Shown here in pieces: positions 1 to 8,687 of a DNA stretch of 64,000 nt. The position numbers and the translations under genes were made by a program. The stretch comes from Pseudonocardia autotrophica (lineage in GTDB: Bacteria > Actinomycetota > Actinomycetes > Mycobacteriales > Pseudonocardiaceae): contig NZ_AP018920.1 in NCBI RefSeq assembly GCF_003945385.1, positions 1,488,001 through 1,552,000 on the forward strand. Direction: 5' to 3'. The notes beneath the pieces were generated by a model, which made no database searches, was not told the DNA's origin, and saw only the letters and a program-made list of their open reading frames with translations. Each line of letters begins with the position of its first letter. The stretch's first letter is position 1.

Positions 1-639
1 CATGGCCGCGTCGACCTCGGCCCGGGCGTCGGAGGTGATGCGGATGGCCTCGGTGTAGGCGTCGTCGGTGATCCTGGCGGCCTCGGCACCGGCGTTCTCG
101 CGCAGCGCCGCGGCCTCGGCCTCGGCGTCCCGGAGGCGCTGCGCGGCCTCGTGCTGAGCCATCCGGAGCACCTTGTCGGCACGCATGCCGAACGTCTCCG
201 GCGGCGTCGCACGGGCTCGCTCCAGCTCCGCCGCGAGCGCTTCGGCGCGCCGGACGGCCTCGGCGCGGGCGGTCTCGGCCTCGGTCAGCGCCCGCTCGGC
301 GGCGGCGAGCCGCACCAGCAGCTCCTCGACGGGGGCCGCGGAGCCCTGGCCCGCTGGCTCGGCGCCGTCGCCGTCAGGAGATCCGGCGGGGGTCGTCGCG
401 CCCGCCCGGGCCGCGCTCTCGGTGGAGCGGGTCCGCTCGTCGTCGCGCACATCGTCGGAGTCGGTACCCCCGTCACCGGCCACGCCGCGGTCCGCCTCCG
501 GGGGCACGCCCGGGGTCCCGTCACCGTTCACGTCGCCGTCGGTCCTTCCCGATGCGGTCCCGGAGTGCCTGCGCCCGAGGAGCTCGCTCCACCGGTCCGC
601 CGTGCCGCCCGGACGCCGCTCGCCGCGTACCTTGCTCAC
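1..639 (-). CDS. DivIVA-like coiled-coil protein (C-terminus cut by window edge)
   Basis: The reading frame runs off the left edge without a stop, so only the first 213 residues are visible. The GTG at 639 is preceded by a GAGGA-type ribosome binding site and is the first credible start. After about 100 residues of low-complexity, Gly/Asp/Pro-rich sequence comes TFGMRADKVLRMAQHEA, which resembles the core of actinobacterial DivIVA-family proteins. It is followed by Ala/Glu/Arg heptads that continue to the edge. Such proteins organise polar growth or septation at the membrane. That role is inferred from the motif and coiled-coil character only. Another structural coiled-coil protein is possible. 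Confidence 0.6.
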   Translation of the reverse strand, partial: MSKVRGERRPGGTADRWSELLGRRHSGTASGRTDGDVNGDGTPGVPPEADRGVAGDGGTDSDDVRDDERTRSTESAARAGATTPAGSPDGDGAEPAGQGSAAPVEELLVRLAAAERALTEAETARAEAVRRAEALAAELERARATPPETFGMRADKVLRMAQHEAAQRLRDAEAEAAALRENAGAEAARITDDAYTEAIRITSDARAEVDAAM

Positions 640-817
640 GCTGTCCTCACGGTGCGTCAGTGTCGATGTCAGGAGCGTTGTCGAACAGCCCCCGTTCGGC
701 GGACGGATCCGGTCCGGCGGCCGACGGCGGGTGACGGGGCCCTGCACGGTCGACGGGCGGGCCGGGGACCGCCCGGCCCGGGGTGGGTGACGATCTTCTC
801 CGGGCGCCGGAGTCGCC

Positions 818-823
818 TAGGCT
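818..823 (+). promoter_or_regulatory. Candidate -10 box of a leaderless transcript
   Basis: TAGGCT ends six bases before the GTG start of the cysteine desulfhydrase gene, and there is no purine-rich ribosome binding site between them. This fits the -10 element (TANNNT) of leaderless actinobacterial mRNAs. The same TAGGCTCGGC string precedes the sensor kinase start at 63221. No convincing -35 element was found. Confidence 0.4.
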
Positions 824-829
824 CGGCCC

Positions 830-1933
830 GTGCAGCCCCTCGACCGATCCTGTGCCCGTACCCGCGCCTGGGTGGACGAGGCGATGCGCCGGGTCCAGGC
901 CGACGCGAACCGGTCCGCCGACACCCACCTGCACGTACTGGAGCTGCCCGCCGAGTGGGGCGTGCAGGCCTACCTCAAGGACGAGTCGGTGCACCCCACC
1001 GGCAGCCTCAAGCACCGGCTGGCCCGGTCGCTGTTCCTCTACGGGCTGGCCTCCGGCTGGATCGGCGAGGGCACGACCGTGGTCGAGGCCAGCTCGGGAT
1101 CCACCGCGGTGTCCGAGGCGTACTTCGCGCGGCTGCTCGGGCTGCCGTTCGTCGCGGTGATGCCGCGCTCCACCAGCCCGGAGAAGGTCGCGCTGATCGA
1201 GCGCGAGGGCGGCCGCTGCCACTTCGTGGAGCACGGCACCCAGGTCTACGACGAGGCGGAGCGGCTGGCCGCCGAGTCCGGCGGGCACTACCTCGACCAG
1301 TTCACCTACGCCGAGCGGGCCACCGACTGGCGTGGCAACAACAACATCGCCGAGTCGATGCTCAGCCAGCTCGCCGACGAGCCGTATCCGGTGCCGGAGT
1401 GGATCGTCGTCGGTGCCGGGACCGGCGGGACGTCGGCGACGATCGGCCGCTACCTGCGCTACCGGCGGCTGCCGACCCGGCTCGCCGTCGTCGATCCGGA
1501 GAACTCGGCGTTCCTGAACGGCTGGGCGCTCGGCGTGCCCGACTACGCGACCGGTATGCCGTCCCGGATCGAGGGGATCGGGCGGCCCCGGATGGAGCCC
1601 AGCTTCGTGCCGTCGGTGATCGACCGGATGTTCCCGGTACCGGACGCGGCCAGCATCGCGGCCGCCCGGCACCTGCGGACGCTCACCGGCCGCTGGGTCG
1701 GCGGCTCGACCGGCACCAACCTGTGGGGCCTCTACCAGCTGGTCGCGGAGATGGTCCGGGCCGGGCGGAGGGGCAGCGTCGTGACGCTGATCTGCGACGG
1801 TGGCGAGCGGTACCGGCACAGCTACTTCGACGACGACTGGGTCGCCGCGCAGGGCATGGATCTCGCTCCGTACACGGCGACCCTCGAGACGTTCCTGGCC
1901 ACCGGCCACTGGGAGCCCCCGCCCGCCGGCTGA
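830..1933 (+). CDS. cds1: PLP-dependent L-cysteine desulfhydrase (Cds1-like)
   Basis: This 367-residue enzyme belongs to the cysteine synthase/cystathionine beta-synthase fold and resembles mycobacterial Cds1, which degrades cysteine to pyruvate, ammonia and hydrogen sulfide. The PLP-binding lysine sits in PTGSLKHRL (about residue 63). A substrate loop SSGST follows, and the phosphate-binding glycine loop is [12 protein letters not shown] (about residue 200). The GTG at 830 gives the usual N-terminus and follows a -10-like box, so the mRNA is probably leaderless. It is cytoplasmic. A cysteine synthase role cannot be excluded from sequence, but the N- and C-terminal extensions fit Cds1 better. 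Confidence 0.82.
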   Translation: MQPLDRSCARTRAWVDEAMRRVQADANRSADTHLHVLELPAEWGVQAYLKDESVHPTGSLKHRLARSLFLYGLASGWIGEGTTVVEASSGSTAVSEAYFARLLGLPFVAVMPRSTSPEKVALIEREGGRCHFVEHGTQVYDEAERLAAESGGHYLDQFTYAERATDWRGNNNIAESMLSQLADEPYPVPEWIVVGAGTGGTSATIGRYLRYRRLPTRLAVVDPENSAFLNGWALGVPDYATGMPSRIEGIGRPRMEPSFVPSVIDRMFPVPDAASIAAARHLRTLTGRWVGGSTGTNLWGLYQLVAEMVRAGRRGSVVTLICDGGERYRHSYFDDDWVAAQGMDLAPYTATLETFLATGHWEPPPAG

Positions 1934-1938
1934 GGGGT

Positions 1939-3144
1939 TCAGTCCCCGACGAGCAGTGCCGCGGTCGCCAGCAGCCGGTGTTCCGATCCCGGCCGGCCGA
2001 CCAGCTGCACACAGGTCCGGCCCGGGCCCGGGTGCACCGGCGTGACCAGCGAGGGCAGCCCGGCCAGGTTCCACGCGGCCAGACCGGTCGATCCGGCGCC
2101 CGCCGGGCCCGCGGTGACCGGCAGCAGGGCGGCCTCGGCACCGGCGGCGTCCAGCCAGCCGACCAGGCGCTGCCGCCAGGAGGCGGGGGTGGCTGGCCGG
2201 AGCCCGCCGAGGCGGCGCACCCGGCGGCCCCGGCGCAGCGCGCTGCGGGCCGCCCGCGGCAGCTGCGCCGGATCCAGCTGCAGATCCTCGACCCGGCGGG
2301 CGAGCCCGGCCTGCCTGCGCCGGGCGCCGTGCACCGGCAGCACGGCCCGGTACGGCGGGTCGTCGGCGACCAGGCCGATCCCGGCGGCGTCGAGCACCCG
2401 GATCGCCTCGTGCACCGCGGTGGCGGCGGCCGGTCCGGCGAGCCGGGTCCGCCCGGTACGCAGCGAGCAGACCAGCGACCCGACCGGCTGCCCCGGCTCC
2501 GCCCCGCTGGTGTGCCGGGCGTCGGTGGTCAGCGCGTTCAGCACCGGGACCAGGTCGGCCGGGCCCGCAGCGACGAGTGTGGTCTCGGCCAGACCGGACC
2601 AGCGGCGTTCCTCACCCGGCGGGAGCGGGAGCACCCGGCGGCCCGGCTTCAGCGCGGCGAGGCCGTGCGCTGCCGCGGCGGCCCGCAGCGCGCCGTCGCC
2701 GTCGATACCGATCCCGAGCGGCACGGTCCCGGTGGCGACCGTGGCCGCCGTCGCCCGTCCGCCGGGGGAGCCGTCCGGTCCGATCGCGAACGCGGCGGTG
2801 CGGGCCCGGCCGGCGATCAGCGCGCCCGCGGCACGCAGCCTGCGGACCGGTTCGTCGCCGCGCCCGGCGACCGAGATGCCCTCCTCCACCACGACCGCGA
2901 CGCCGGCGAGCGGCAGCGCGAACCGGTCGGCCCTGCGGTCCACCGCGGTGGCGGCGGCCCGGACGGGGTCGGCGTCGACGGTGATCAGCGGGGAGCCCGA
3001 ATCGGCGCGGTCGAGGGCGTCGAGCAGCGCGTCGGCGATTCCGGCGGCGCTCCGGCGACCGGCCCGGACGTCGTCGGCGACCACCCGGAGCGGACCGGGC
3101 GGTGCCGGGTCCGTGCCGGGGATCTGGGTGCGGGGCGAGCTCAT
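1939..3144 (-). CDS. Degenerate amidase-family protein
   Basis: The 401-residue product aligns by eye with the amidase signature family (GatA/allophanate hydrolase type), including GLAALKPGRR at about 161-170. The Ser-cisSer-Lys triad has been lost. The lysine of the usual GVPVAVKD segment is Glu87 in GVAVVVEEGI. The nucleophile of GTDTGGSIR is Ala152 in GIDGDGALR. The GGSSGG loop is changed to GSPGGR. Hydrolysis is therefore unlikely, and a binding or scaffolding role is possible. It converges on cds1 (5 bp between the stops) and lies 31 bp downstream of the STAS gene on the same strand. Codon use is normal, so this is not an obvious pseudogene. Confidence 0.7.
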   Translation of the reverse strand: MSSPRTQIPGTDPAPPGPLRVVADDVRAGRRSAAGIADALLDALDRADSGSPLITVDADPVRAAATAVDRRADRFALPLAGVAVVVEEGISVAGRGDEPVRRLRAAGALIAGRARTAAFAIGPDGSPGGRATAATVATGTVPLGIGIDGDGALRAAAAAHGLAALKPGRRVLPLPPGEERRWSGLAETTLVAAGPADLVPVLNALTTDARHTSGAEPGQPVGSLVCSLRTGRTRLAGPAAATAVHEAIRVLDAAGIGLVADDPPYRAVLPVHGARRRQAGLARRVEDLQLDPAQLPRAARSALRRGRRVRRLGGLRPATPASWRQRLVGWLDAAGAEAALLPVTAGPAGAGSTGLAAWNLAGLPSLVTPVHPGPGRTCVQLVGRPGSEHRLLATAALLVGD

Positions 3145-3175
3145 CGTGCCTGCCGGGCGCCCGACCGGAGTCGGG

Positions 3176-3568
3176 TCATGCCGTCCGGAGCGCCTCCGGG
3201 ACCCCGTCGGCGACGTCGAACAGGGACAGCAGGCTGGTCGCCTCCAGCGCGCGGGTCACCGCGTGCGAGCCGCAGACGAGCCGCAGCCTGCGGTCGGCGC
3301 CCGCGGTCTTCTCCTTGGCCTCGACGAGAGCGGCCAGCCCGGCCGATCCCAGGAACGTCACCCGGGACAGATCCACGACGAGCAGGCTCGCGGACGGGAT
3401 CTGGTCGGCCAGGCGCTCGGTGAGTACGGGTGCGGTCATCGTGTCGATCTCGCCGTGCACGTGGACGACGACGGCGCCACCCGTGTGCTCGACCACCTCG
3501 AAGCGGACGACCTCGCCGACGTCGGGGCCCTGCTCGTCCCCCACCCCGGTGGGCGTCTCACTGCTCAT
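3176..3568 (-). CDS. STAS-domain anti-sigma factor antagonist
   Basis: This 130-residue protein has the single STAS fold of SpoIIAA/RsbV-type antagonists. These bind and neutralise anti-sigma kinases when unphosphorylated. The phosphorylation-loop serine is in VTFLGSAGLAALVEA, which corresponds to the DSSGLG region of the family, and HVHGEIDTMTAPVL is the usual first strand-helix segment. The ATG at 3568 is preceded by GAGGGAG at suitable distance. A longer frame to 3643 lacks coding character. No partner kinase or sigma factor is adjacent, so its target is unknown. Confidence 0.8.
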   Translation of the reverse strand: MSSETPTGVGDEQGPDVGEVVRFEVVEHTGGAVVVHVHGEIDTMTAPVLTERLADQIPSASLLVVDLSRVTFLGSAGLAALVEAKEKTAGADRRLRLVCGSHAVTRALEATSLLSLFDVADGVPEALRTA

Positions 3569-3804
3569 GTGTCTCGTGCTCCCTCGACAGTCGTCGCCGT
3601 CGGCGGCCACCCGCGCTCCGCGGGGCCTCACCGTGAGTGACAACCGGCCGCCGTTGCTTGACGTGCCGTTCGTGCTGTTCAGGTCCCACCCTAGTCAGGA
3701 CGGCCCTTCACCCTACGGCCGCGGTCACGGGTCGCACAAACGTTCCGCGCGCCCGGGTGAGTGAGGTTCCGCCGGCTGCCGGGCGGGATGTCAGGGTGGC
3801 GGCC

Positions 3805-4269
3805 ATGAGCGCAGAGCAGCCCGCCCGGTTCGTCGTCCGGATCGGTGTGCGGAGCTATGAGATGGACGTGAACGGGCACGTCAACCACGCCGTCTATCAC
3901 CAGTACGCCGAGCACGCCCGGATGGAGCACTTCCGCGCGAGCGGACTGTCCGAGGACGTGTTGGCAGGCCGGGAGCTGACCGTCGTCCTGTTGTCGACGA
4001 CTGTTCACTTCCGCGCCGAGCTGCGCGCCGGGGAGACGCTGGAGGTCGACTCGGAGATCGCCTTCACCCGGCGCAAGCCGTTCACGATGAGTCACCGGAT
4101 CCGGCGGATCGCCGATCGCGCCGGAACGCCGGTGGACGATCTGGCGGCCGAGGTGGAGTGCACGATGGGCGTGCTCGATGTCGGCACCAGGAGGCTGGTG
4201 GCCGATCCGCACGCACGATTGAGCGCGGCCGCCACCGAGCCGGCTCTGCTGGGGCCGGTGCCGGACTGA
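3805..4269 (+). CDS. Hotdog-fold acyl-CoA thioesterase
   Basis: The 154-residue protein carries the 4HBT hotdog signature EMDVNGHVNHAVYHQYAEHAR near the N-terminus, where the aspartate and the HVNH segment form the active-site region of YbgC/FadM-like acyl-CoA thioesterases. It would hydrolyse an acyl- or aryl-CoA thioester in the cytoplasm. The ATG at 3805 is chosen because homology starts just after it. The in-frame stretch upstream to 3637 is Arg/Pro-rich noise. It stands alone and converges with the glycosyltransferase gene. The substrate cannot be told from sequence. Confidence 0.8.
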   Translation: MSAEQPARFVVRIGVRSYEMDVNGHVNHAVYHQYAEHARMEHFRASGLSEDVLAGRELTVVLLSTTVHFRAELRAGETLEVDSEIAFTRRKPFTMSHRIRRIADRAGTPVDDLAAEVECTMGVLDVGTRRLVADPHARLSAAATEPALLGPVPD

Positions 4270-4309
4270 GCCCGAGTACCGGTGCTGTACTCCCGTGCTG
4301 CTCCGCTGC

Positions 4310-5587
4310 TCAGGCCGGAATGACCGGGGTGCGCTCGGCCGTGTGGCCCGGCACCACGACCGGCAGGCTCCGCCCGATCAGCGGCGGCACCGCGCCGCCG
4401 GCCCGGCGCACGGCCCGCCGGGACCGCAGGTAGGCACGGGGGCCGGTGAGCAGTCCGCGGGTACGGGTCTGGTCGGCGTCGTTCGGGATGGCGTCACCGG
4501 CACCCGCCTCGCGGGCGGAGATGTGCCGCAGCCGGGCCAGCGCCGCGGGCAGCCGGCGCAGCGCGACGGCCCGGCCCTCGGGGGACAGCGCGACCTTGGC
4601 CAGGAAGCTCCCGAGCCCGACGGCGTAGCCCTCCAGCTGCGCGCGCAGCGCGTCCTGGTCGGGGCGGTGGTGGTGCCACAGGTAGGCGCCGGGGGCGTAG
4701 CCGAGGATGTTCCCGGCCAGGATCATCCGGACCAGGAACTCGCAGTCCTCGCCGCCGTGGGTGGGTGTACCGGGCCCCATCGCCTCGTCGAAGCCGCCGA
4801 CCGAGCGGGCCGCTGCGGCGCGCACGGCGAGATTGGCGCCGATGCCGAACAGGCCGGGTGCGAACGGGAAGATCGGGGAGTCGGCGGGCGGGTCGTCGAG
4901 CGAGAAGCGGCGAGCGGTGAAGCCCTTGTTCCAGGCCAGTGCGACGTCGGCGGCGCGCTCCTCGGCGCTGCCCAGGCGGGCGGCGAGGACCGGGCCGGAC
5001 ACGCAGGCCAGCTCGGGATCGGCGGCGAAGGCGCCGGCGAGACGGGAGGCCCAGGCCGGGTCGACCTCGGTGTCGTCGTCGGTGAAGGCGACGAGCTCGG
5101 TGCGGGCCTCGGCGAGACCGCGGTTGCGCCCGACCGAGGCGCCGCGGCGCGGCTCGCGGACGTAGCGGACGCGCGGCGATCCGGTTGCCTGGACGGCGTC
5201 ACGGGTGAGCTCGTCGTCGGGGTCGTTGTCGACCACGATCACCGACAGCGCCGGGTGATCGGAGGCGAGTACCGCGGCCAGGCAACGGGACAGCGAGGCC
5301 GGCCGGTTGCGGGTCGCGATCACCACGGTGACCGGGTCGGTCGCGACGGGAGCCGGGGCGACCAGCTCGGGCGATCCGAGGGTGATCAGGGCGGCCTCCA
5401 GATCGGCGACCGTGGCACGGCCACCGCGCAGCGGCACCGTCACCTGCCCCTGCGGGGAGCCGCCGACGGTCACCAGGAGCCGGGCCGCGTGGAACCCGGG
5501 CCCGACCCGCAGGTCGCGCAGCGGCAGCAGCCGGTCGAGCTCGCCCACCCAGGTCGCGGCGTCCGCGGTCGCACAGTTCCCTGACAT
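4310..5587 (-). CDS. Family 2 glycosyltransferase
   Basis: The 425-residue product has a GT-A catalytic domain from about residue 95: VTVVIATRNRPASLSRCLAA (nucleotide-sugar fold), IVVDNDPDD, RNRGLAEA, the metal-binding AFTDDDTEVD, and the acceptor-side GGEDCEFLVRM at about 290. An N-terminal stretch of about 90 residues without catalytic motifs precedes it. The C-terminal 100 residues are basic and helical and may dock to the membrane. The ATG at 5587 follows no good ribosome binding site, so the start is the weakest part of this call. Donor and acceptor sugars are unknown. No other cell-envelope gene is adjacent. Confidence 0.82.
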   Translation of the reverse strand: MSGNCATADAATWVGELDRLLPLRDLRVGPGFHAARLLVTVGGSPQGQVTVPLRGGRATVADLEAALITLGSPELVAPAPVATDPVTVVIATRNRPASLSRCLAAVLASDHPALSVIVVDNDPDDELTRDAVQATGSPRVRYVREPRRGASVGRNRGLAEARTELVAFTDDDTEVDPAWASRLAGAFAADPELACVSGPVLAARLGSAEERAADVALAWNKGFTARRFSLDDPPADSPIFPFAPGLFGIGANLAVRAAAARSVGGFDEAMGPGTPTHGGEDCEFLVRMILAGNILGYAPGAYLWHHHRPDQDALRAQLEGYAVGLGSFLAKVALSPEGRAVALRRLPAALARLRHISAREAGAGDAIPNDADQTRTRGLLTGPRAYLRSRRAVRRAGGAVPPLIGRSLPVVVPGHTAERTPVIPA

Positions 5588-6052
5588 GCGACACAGTGTC
5601 GACCACCGGCGCTGAGACGACACTGAGAGTGGCCGGGGGACAGCGGACAGGAACGCAGCGTCAGCATCTGCGGCCGTGTCACCGGTTCCGGTGGACACGG
5701 CGGTGTTCTCCCTGGTCCGGGTCGGGTGCCGGTCGGCATCCCGCGGTCGGGAGGTTGCCCGGATCCGTTCGGCGCCACGACGAGCGGATCGAATCACGCG
5801 GGGACACGCCGTCCGGAGTGAGTCCTGGGCGTGTCGCGAGCGCGTGATGTGCATCGATCGAGTGAGGCGTGGCGCACACCGGGTCGCCGGGCTGGTCTTC
5901 CTGCGGTGACGGCGGTCGCGCGGGCCTCGATCGAGTGAACGGAGCCTGCCCGGTTCCATCCGGTTCAAGGCCGGGTGACCGGTTCGGCCGGGCCGGTCGG
6001 CTGCGGCCGTTCGCCGGGCGTGCACGGCGGCACCGGCAGGTAGATTCGGATC
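5588..6052. other. Intergenic region between divergent glycosyltransferase and cinA genes
   Basis: No reading frame here shows coding character or a family motif. The stretch must hold the promoters of both flanking genes. A 12-bp motif, TCGATCGAGTGA, occurs twice in direct orientation at 5854-5865 and 5927-5938, 73 bp apart, and may be a binding site. Nothing else was recognised. Confidence 0.4.
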
Positions 6053-7345
6053 ATGGCCGAGTCCCGCCCCACCGCGTCCGTGCTGGTCACCGGCAGTGAA
6101 CTGCTGACCGGCCTCGTCGCCGACGCGAACGGTCCGTTCGTCTCCCGTGCACTGGGTGACCTCGGGTTCGAGGTGCGCCGGGTGCTGCTGGTCGGCGACC
6201 GGCCCGAGGACCTGCGGTCCGGGCTGGAGTTCGTCGCCGGCGACGACCTGGTCGTCACCACCGGCGGGCTCGGCCCGACCGCCGACGACCTGACGGCTGA
6301 GATCGTCGCCGAGTTCTGCGACGCACCGATGGAGGTCGACACCGCGTTGCAGGGCCGGATCCACGCCAAGGTCGCCGGCTGGGTCGCCCGGACGGGCTGG
6401 GACGGGCCGGCGCTGGACGACTCGATCGCCAAGCAGGCCCGGGTGCCACGCGGGGCGAGCGTGCTGGAGCCGGTCGGCACCGCACCGGGCCTGGCGGTGG
6501 CCCGTGCCGGCGGGCCGCTCGTCGTCGTCCTGCCGGGGCCGCCGCGTGAGCTGACCGGGATGTGGCCCGCGGCGCTGGCGTCCCCGCCGGTCGCCGCACT
6601 GCTCGCCCGCACCCCGCGCGCCGAGCCGATCCTGCTGCGCTTCGCCGGGCTGCCCGAGTCGGAGATCGCCGCGACCCTGCGGGACATCGAACGGGAGCTG
6701 GACACCTCCCGGGTCGAGGTCACGACCTGCCTGCGGCGCTCGGAGCTGGAGGTGGACCTGCACCCGCTGCCGGGCGCCGAGGACACCGCCCGCGAGCTGT
6801 CCGGCCGGATCGTCGACGCCCACCGGCGCAGACTGATCAGCGACGACGGGCGCAGCACCGACGAGCTGCTCGCGGGAGCGCTGCTGGCGAGCGGCCGGAC
6901 CGTCGCGACCGGGGAGTCGTGCACCGGTGGGCTGCTGGCCGGGCGGCTGATCGACCGGGCGGGCTCGTCGGCCTACGTCGCGGGCGGCGTGGTCGCGTAC
7001 TCGAACGAGGCGAAGTCGGCGCTGCTCGGCGTCGATCCCGCGCTGATCGCCGAGCACGGCGCGGTGTCTCCGGAGGTCGCCCGCGCGCTGGCCGACGGCG
7101 CCCGGGAGCGGTTCGGCGCCGACATCGGAGTCGGAGTCACCGGTGTCGCCGGGCCCGGTGGCGGGACCGAGGCCAAGCCGGTCGGCTACGTCTGCTTCTG
7201 CGTGACGACCGCCGACGGGCAGGTGCTCGCCCGGGATCCGCAGCTGCCCGGGGGGCGCGCCGACGTCCGGGAGCGGTCGGTGGACCTGGCGATGCACCTG
7301 CTGCTGCGGGTCACCGGGGTGACCGGAGCGGGCGCGCACCGGTAG
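6053..7345 (+). CDS. cinA: CinA: competence/damage-inducible protein A
   Basis: The 430-residue protein is full-length CinA. The N-terminal MoaB/MogA-like domain begins with VLVTGSELLTG and contains TTGGLGPTADDLT and LPGPPRELTGMW (COG1058, ADP-ribose pyrophosphatase in characterised members). The C-terminal CinA domain (about 265-425) has GESCTGGLLAGRL and GVTGVAGPGG, the signature of the nicotinamide mononucleotide deamidase active site. It would recycle pyridine nucleotides in the cytoplasm. The gene is monocistronic and ends at a strong bidirectional hairpin. Confidence 0.92.
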   Translation: MAESRPTASVLVTGSELLTGLVADANGPFVSRALGDLGFEVRRVLLVGDRPEDLRSGLEFVAGDDLVVTTGGLGPTADDLTAEIVAEFCDAPMEVDTALQGRIHAKVAGWVARTGWDGPALDDSIAKQARVPRGASVLEPVGTAPGLAVARAGGPLVVVLPGPPRELTGMWPAALASPPVAALLARTPRAEPILLRFAGLPESEIAATLRDIERELDTSRVEVTTCLRRSELEVDLHPLPGAEDTARELSGRIVDAHRRRLISDDGRSTDELLAGALLASGRTVATGESCTGGLLAGRLIDRAGSSAYVAGGVVAYSNEAKSALLGVDPALIAEHGAVSPEVARALADGARERFGADIGVGVTGVAGPGGGTEAKPVGYVCFCVTTADGQVLARDPQLPGGRADVRERSVDLAMHLLLRVTGVTGAGAHR

Positions 7346-7350
7346 ACGCA

Positions 7351-7389
7351 CGCGTGCCCCGCCCGGAAGAGATCCGGACGGGGCACGCG
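7351..7389. terminator. Bidirectional terminator between cinA and sodA
   Basis: A 16-bp stem with one mismatch (7351-7366 and 7374-7389) encloses a 7-base loop, just after the cinA stop and 20 bp before the end of the convergent superoxide dismutase gene. There is no U-tract, as is usual for such hairpins in high-GC actinobacteria. Confidence 0.8.
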
Positions 7390-7409
7390 GGGACTGTGCG
7401 GAGGGTTTC

Positions 7410-8009
7410 TCAGCCCTTCGCGGCGGCGAGCCGCTCGGCCGCGTCCGCCCAGTTGACGACGTTCCACCAGGCCTTGACGTAGTCCGGCTTCACGTTCTTG
7501 TACTGCAGGTAGAACGCGTGCTCCCACATGTCGAGCAGCACGATCGGGGTCTGGCCGGCCGGCAGCTGGGACTGCTGGTCGTAGAGCTGGTGGATCAGCA
7601 GCCGGCCACCGAGCTGGTCGTAGCCGAGGATGGCCCAGCCGGAGCCCTGGATGGTGGTGGCGGCGGCGGTGAAGTGCGCCTGGAACGCGTCGAAGGAGCC
7701 GAAGTCCTCATCGATCGCCGAGGCGAGGTCACCGGTGGGCTTGTCGCCGCCGTCCGGGGAGAGGTTCTTCCAGAACGCGGAGTGGTTGACGTGCCCGCCC
7801 AGGTTGAACGCGAGGGTCTTCTCGAGACCGACGATCGCACCGAAGTCGTTCTTCTCGCGGGCGTCGGCGAGCTTCTCCAGGGTGGCGTTCAGGCCCTGCA
7901 CGTAGGTGTTGTGGTGCTTGGAGTGGTGCAGCTCCATGATCTCCGGCGCGATGTGCGGGGCGAGCGCGCTGTAGTCGTACGGCAGATCCGGGAGCGTGTA
8001 CTCGGCCAT
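7410..8009 (-). CDS. sodA: Fe/Mn superoxide dismutase
   Basis: The 199-residue protein is a typical Fe/Mn-family superoxide dismutase converting superoxide to oxygen and hydrogen peroxide. The metal ligands are the histidine of [12 protein letters not shown], the histidine of [10 protein letters not shown], and the Asp and His of [13 protein letters not shown]. The ATG at 8009 follows GAGGAGG. The longer in-frame start at 8069 is rejected because its extra residues are not family-like. No signal peptide is visible. Sequence alone does not separate Fe from Mn use. Promoter elements probably lie in the AT-richer stretch at about 8060-8100. Confidence 0.93.
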   Translation of the reverse strand: MAEYTLPDLPYDYSALAPHIAPEIMELHHSKHHNTYVQGLNATLEKLADAREKNDFGAIVGLEKTLAFNLGGHVNHSAFWKNLSPDGGDKPTGDLASAIDEDFGSFDAFQAHFTAAATTIQGSGWAILGYDQLGGRLLIHQLYDQQSQLPAGQTPIVLLDMWEHAFYLQYKNVKPDYVKAWWNVVNWADAAERLAAAKG

Positions 8010-8117
8010 CGGTTGTCTCCGACCTCCTCGGTGACGGGGCGCGGCGGTTGCCGCGCGGATCACGTTCACTATGTCTCACGATACGACTACCCGCACCGGC
8101 TGCCGCGCACGCATGCG

Positions 8118-8684
8118 CTATCCGAGCAGCTCCAGGAGCTTGCCCACGGTCGTCCAGTTGCGGGTGGTGCCGCCGCCGTCCGTGGCTCCGGAGCGGGCCG
8201 TCAGCCGGGCGGCGAGCGTGCTGCGCCCCAACCCGTCCGGCAGGTGCAGGTACACCACCCGCCCGACGACGGCGGCGTCACCTCGGCCGCCGGCGGCCCG
8301 CTCCGCGGCGAGCGCGGCGTCCAGCCGCCGCCGGTCGTCGTCGGACGGGGGTGCAGACCGGAACACCGCGTGCAGTCGCGCCGGTTCACCGGATCCGGCG
8401 AACGGGTTCGCCGCGACGGCCGCCGCGTACTCGTCGCGGCCGAACACGACGACCGGGCGGGGCACCGCGAAATCCTCGCGCAGCACCGCTTCCACCGTCG
8501 CAGCGATCTCCGCCGGGCCGTCCGGGCTGTCCGGGGAGACGCTCAGCACGACGTTGCCGGACTGGATCCAGGTGCCGACGTCGGTGAACCCGCGCCCGGT
8601 GAGTGCACTGCGCAGGCCGGCCATCGGGACCTTCCCGGTCCCGCCGACGTTGATCCCGCGCAACAGCGCCACATGGGTCCGCAC
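8118..8684 (-). CDS. DUF1697 family protein
   Basis: The 188-residue product begins with RTHVALLRGINVGGTGKVPMAGLR and contains WIQSGNVVLS, the conserved motifs of DUF1697. Near the C-terminus is RNWTTVGKLLELL, the usual closing motif (NWNTV in many members). The biochemical function of the family is unknown. It starts 3 bp after the stop of the methyltransferase gene on the same strand, so the two are very probably co-transcribed and coupled. Confidence 0.85.
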   Translation of the reverse strand: MRTHVALLRGINVGGTGKVPMAGLRSALTGRGFTDVGTWIQSGNVVLSVSPDSPDGPAEIAATVEAVLREDFAVPRPVVVFGRDEYAAAVAANPFAGSGEPARLHAVFRSAPPSDDDRRRLDAALAAERAAGGRGDAAVVGRVVYLHLPDGLGRSTLAARLTARSGATDGGGTTRNWTTVGKLLELLG

Positions 8685-8687
8685 GGC

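Noticed and set aside
151..3423. A 1,090-codon open frame on the plus strand across the desulfhydrase, amidase and STAS genes
   Set aside because: It is Arg/Gly/Pro-rich noise caused by high GC and overlaps genes with clear family motifs on both strands.
5588..7351. In-frame upstream extension of the glycosyltransferase opposite cinA
   Set aside because: The extension has no domain and mirrors cinA; the ATG at 5587 begins the plausible protein.
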